6,368 nucleotides of DNA from an uncultured Clostridia bacterium (GTDB taxonomy: Bacteria > Bacillota > Clostridia > Oscillospirales > Oscillospiraceae), in NCBI GenBank assembly GCA_938049125.1, contig CALICR010000030.1, forward strand, positions 1-6,368. The letters run 5' to 3'. Below the pieces are notes generated by a model. The model had not been told where the DNA came from. It saw only the letters and a program-made list of their open reading frames with translations, and did not search any database. The position numbers and the translations under genes were made by a program. Of this stretch, positions 5,834 to 6,368 are shown one piece after another (within the stretch, counting starts at the first letter, position 1; the number at the start of each line of letters is the position of its first letter).

Positions 5834-6175
5834 TTACACTCTCTCCTTGACCTTGGCAGCCTTGCCGAGGCGGTCGCGCAGGTAGTAGAGCTTCGCTCTG
5901 CGGACCTTGCCGCGGCGAACGGTCTCGACCTTCACGATGTTGGGAGAATGGATGGGGAACACCTTCTCGCAGCCGACGCCGTAGGAAATGCGGCGGACGG
6001 TGAAGGATTCCTCAATGCCGCCATGCTTCTTCGCAATGACGGTGCCCTCGAAAACCTGAACTCTTTCGCGGGTGCCTTCCTTGATCTTGACATGAACGCG
6101 GACGGTGTCGCCGACATTGACCTGCGGCAACTCCTCTTTCATGTACTGGCTGGTCAGAGCCTTTACGAGATCCAT
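5834..6175 (-). CDS. rplS: 50S ribosomal protein L19 (bL19)
   Basis: L19 is a structural protein of the large ribosomal subunit near the subunit interface. The 113-residue length is typical. Diagnostic segments include VNVGDTVRVHVKIKEGTRERVQVFEGTVI in the N-terminal half, ESFTVRRISYGVGCEKVFPIHSP in the middle, and the basic tail GKVRRAKLYYLRDRLGKAAKVKERV. The ATG at 6175-6173 follows GGAAGGAGA at a good distance. In many bacteria rplS ends the rpsP-rimM-trmD-rplS operon. Here it has its own promoter and terminator, so it appears to be transcribed alone; whether trmD lies further upstream cannot be seen. Confidence 0.98.
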   Translation of the reverse strand: MDLVKALTSQYMKEELPQVNVGDTVRVHVKIKEGTRERVQVFEGTVIAKKHGGIEESFTVRRISYGVGCEKVFPIHSPNIVKVETVRRGKVRRAKLYYLRDRLGKAAKVKERV

Positions 6176-6266
6176 ATGCTTTCTCCTTCCTAATCTAGAC
6201 GTTCATGACCCGATGCGCCGCAGTGCCATGGCACCGGCTGGGCAGAGGACCGCCTATTTCTCAGAC
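6176..6266 (-). promoter_or_regulatory. rplS 5' leader with a palindromic hairpin
   Basis: The predicted 91-nt leader contains a perfect 12-nt palindrome GTGCCATGGCAC (6223-6234). It is flanked by GCCG (6217-6220) and CGGC (6235-6238), which extend the stem past a 2-nt bulge. Structured L19 leaders that may mediate autoregulation are known in Firmicutes. Whether this belongs to that class cannot be decided by eye. The remainder of the leader shows only the ribosome binding site. Confidence 0.4.
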
Positions 6267-6272
6267 TTTATG

Positions 6273-6301
6273 AGTATACCACCGTATGGGCGGAAATGCA
6301 A
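6273..6301 (-). promoter_or_regulatory. Promoter of rplS
   Basis: The -35 box TTGCAT (6296-6301), a 17-bp spacer and the -10 box TATACT (6273-6278) are well arranged. TGG directly before the -10 makes it an extended -10 promoter. The expected start is at 6265-6267. This is the best-formed promoter in the window, as expected for a ribosomal protein gene. Confidence 0.75.
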
Positions 6302-6330
6302 GGAATTTTTTCGGAAAAATTCTTTTTTTA
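6302..6330 (-). promoter_or_regulatory. AT-rich UP-element-like tract behind the rplS promoter
   Basis: Immediately upstream of the -35 lie A7, then GAATTTTT-CCGA-AAAAATTC, an 8-bp inverted repeat (6303-6322). The alternation of A- and T-tracts in phase with the promoter resembles an UP element contacted by the RNA polymerase alpha subunit. On the plus strand the same inverted repeat is followed by seven T (6323-6329), so a weak plus-strand terminator is an alternative reading. Confidence 0.4.
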
Positions 6331-6368
6331 TGCGGCTGGTGTGGCTCCGTGCCCTGCGGGCACGATCG
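6331..6368. other. Right-edge stretch with no supported gene
   Basis: These 38 bases contain a perfect hairpin, GTGCCC-TGC-GGGCAC at 6349-6363. A minus-strand frame reaches a TAA just before the A-tract, so this could be the last dozen codons of an upstream gene. It is too short to tell, and no T-tract marks a terminator. Confidence 0.25.

Noticed and set aside
6200..6230. Tiny ORF (MALRRIGS) in the rplS leader
   Set aside because: Its ATG sits in the centre of the palindromic hairpin and has no ribosome binding site.
6330..6368. Plus-strand ATG at 6330 starting a frame off the right edge (MRLVWLRALRARS)
   Set aside because: Only T residues precede it, with no ribosome binding site, and 13 codons are too few to judge.

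Overview
This window is ordinary, well-conserved bacterial housekeeping DNA from a GC-rich Firmicute. The gene content and order fit the class Clostridia, perhaps an Oscillospiraceae-type gut anaerobe; that placement is an inference from gene order, a 184-residue SipS-like signal peptidase, RbgA, and base composition. All nine genes lie on the minus strand, so transcription runs from right (6368) to left (1). I see no mobile element, CRISPR array, tRNA, rRNA or phage gene. Long plus-strand open frames are antisense shadows of the real genes.

In transcription order there are three units. (1) rplS (ribosomal protein L19) has its own strong-looking promoter at 6273-6301: an extended -10 and a 17-bp spacer, with an AT-rich UP-like tract behind it. 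A leader of about 90 nt follows, and the unit ends in a clear intrinsic terminator at 5791-5820. (2) A second promoter, with a perfect TATAAT at 5761-5766, drives a tightly packed unit: lepB (signal peptidase I), rbgA/ylqF (50S-assembly GTPase), rnhB (RNase HII), yraN (UPF0102 nuclease-like) and a calcineurin-like metallophosphoesterase. The first three junctions overlap by 4, 4 and 11 bp, which suggests translational coupling. (3) After a 118-bp gap holding a plausible promoter, trigger factor (tig) is followed by clpP and clpX. clpX starts with GTG and runs off the left edge after 149 codons.

The genes together cover ribosome biogenesis (L19, RbgA), protein export (LepB), genome maintenance (RNase HII, possibly YraN), nascent-chain folding (trigger factor) and ATP-dependent proteolysis (ClpXP). 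The non-coding stretches are all short (under 200 bases). The parts that most repay a second look are the structured 149-bp tig-clpP gap, which contains a 7-codon mini-ORF ending on the clpP start codon, the tig leader hairpin next to its ribosome binding site, and the rplS promoter and leader. I found no convincing undescribed system.
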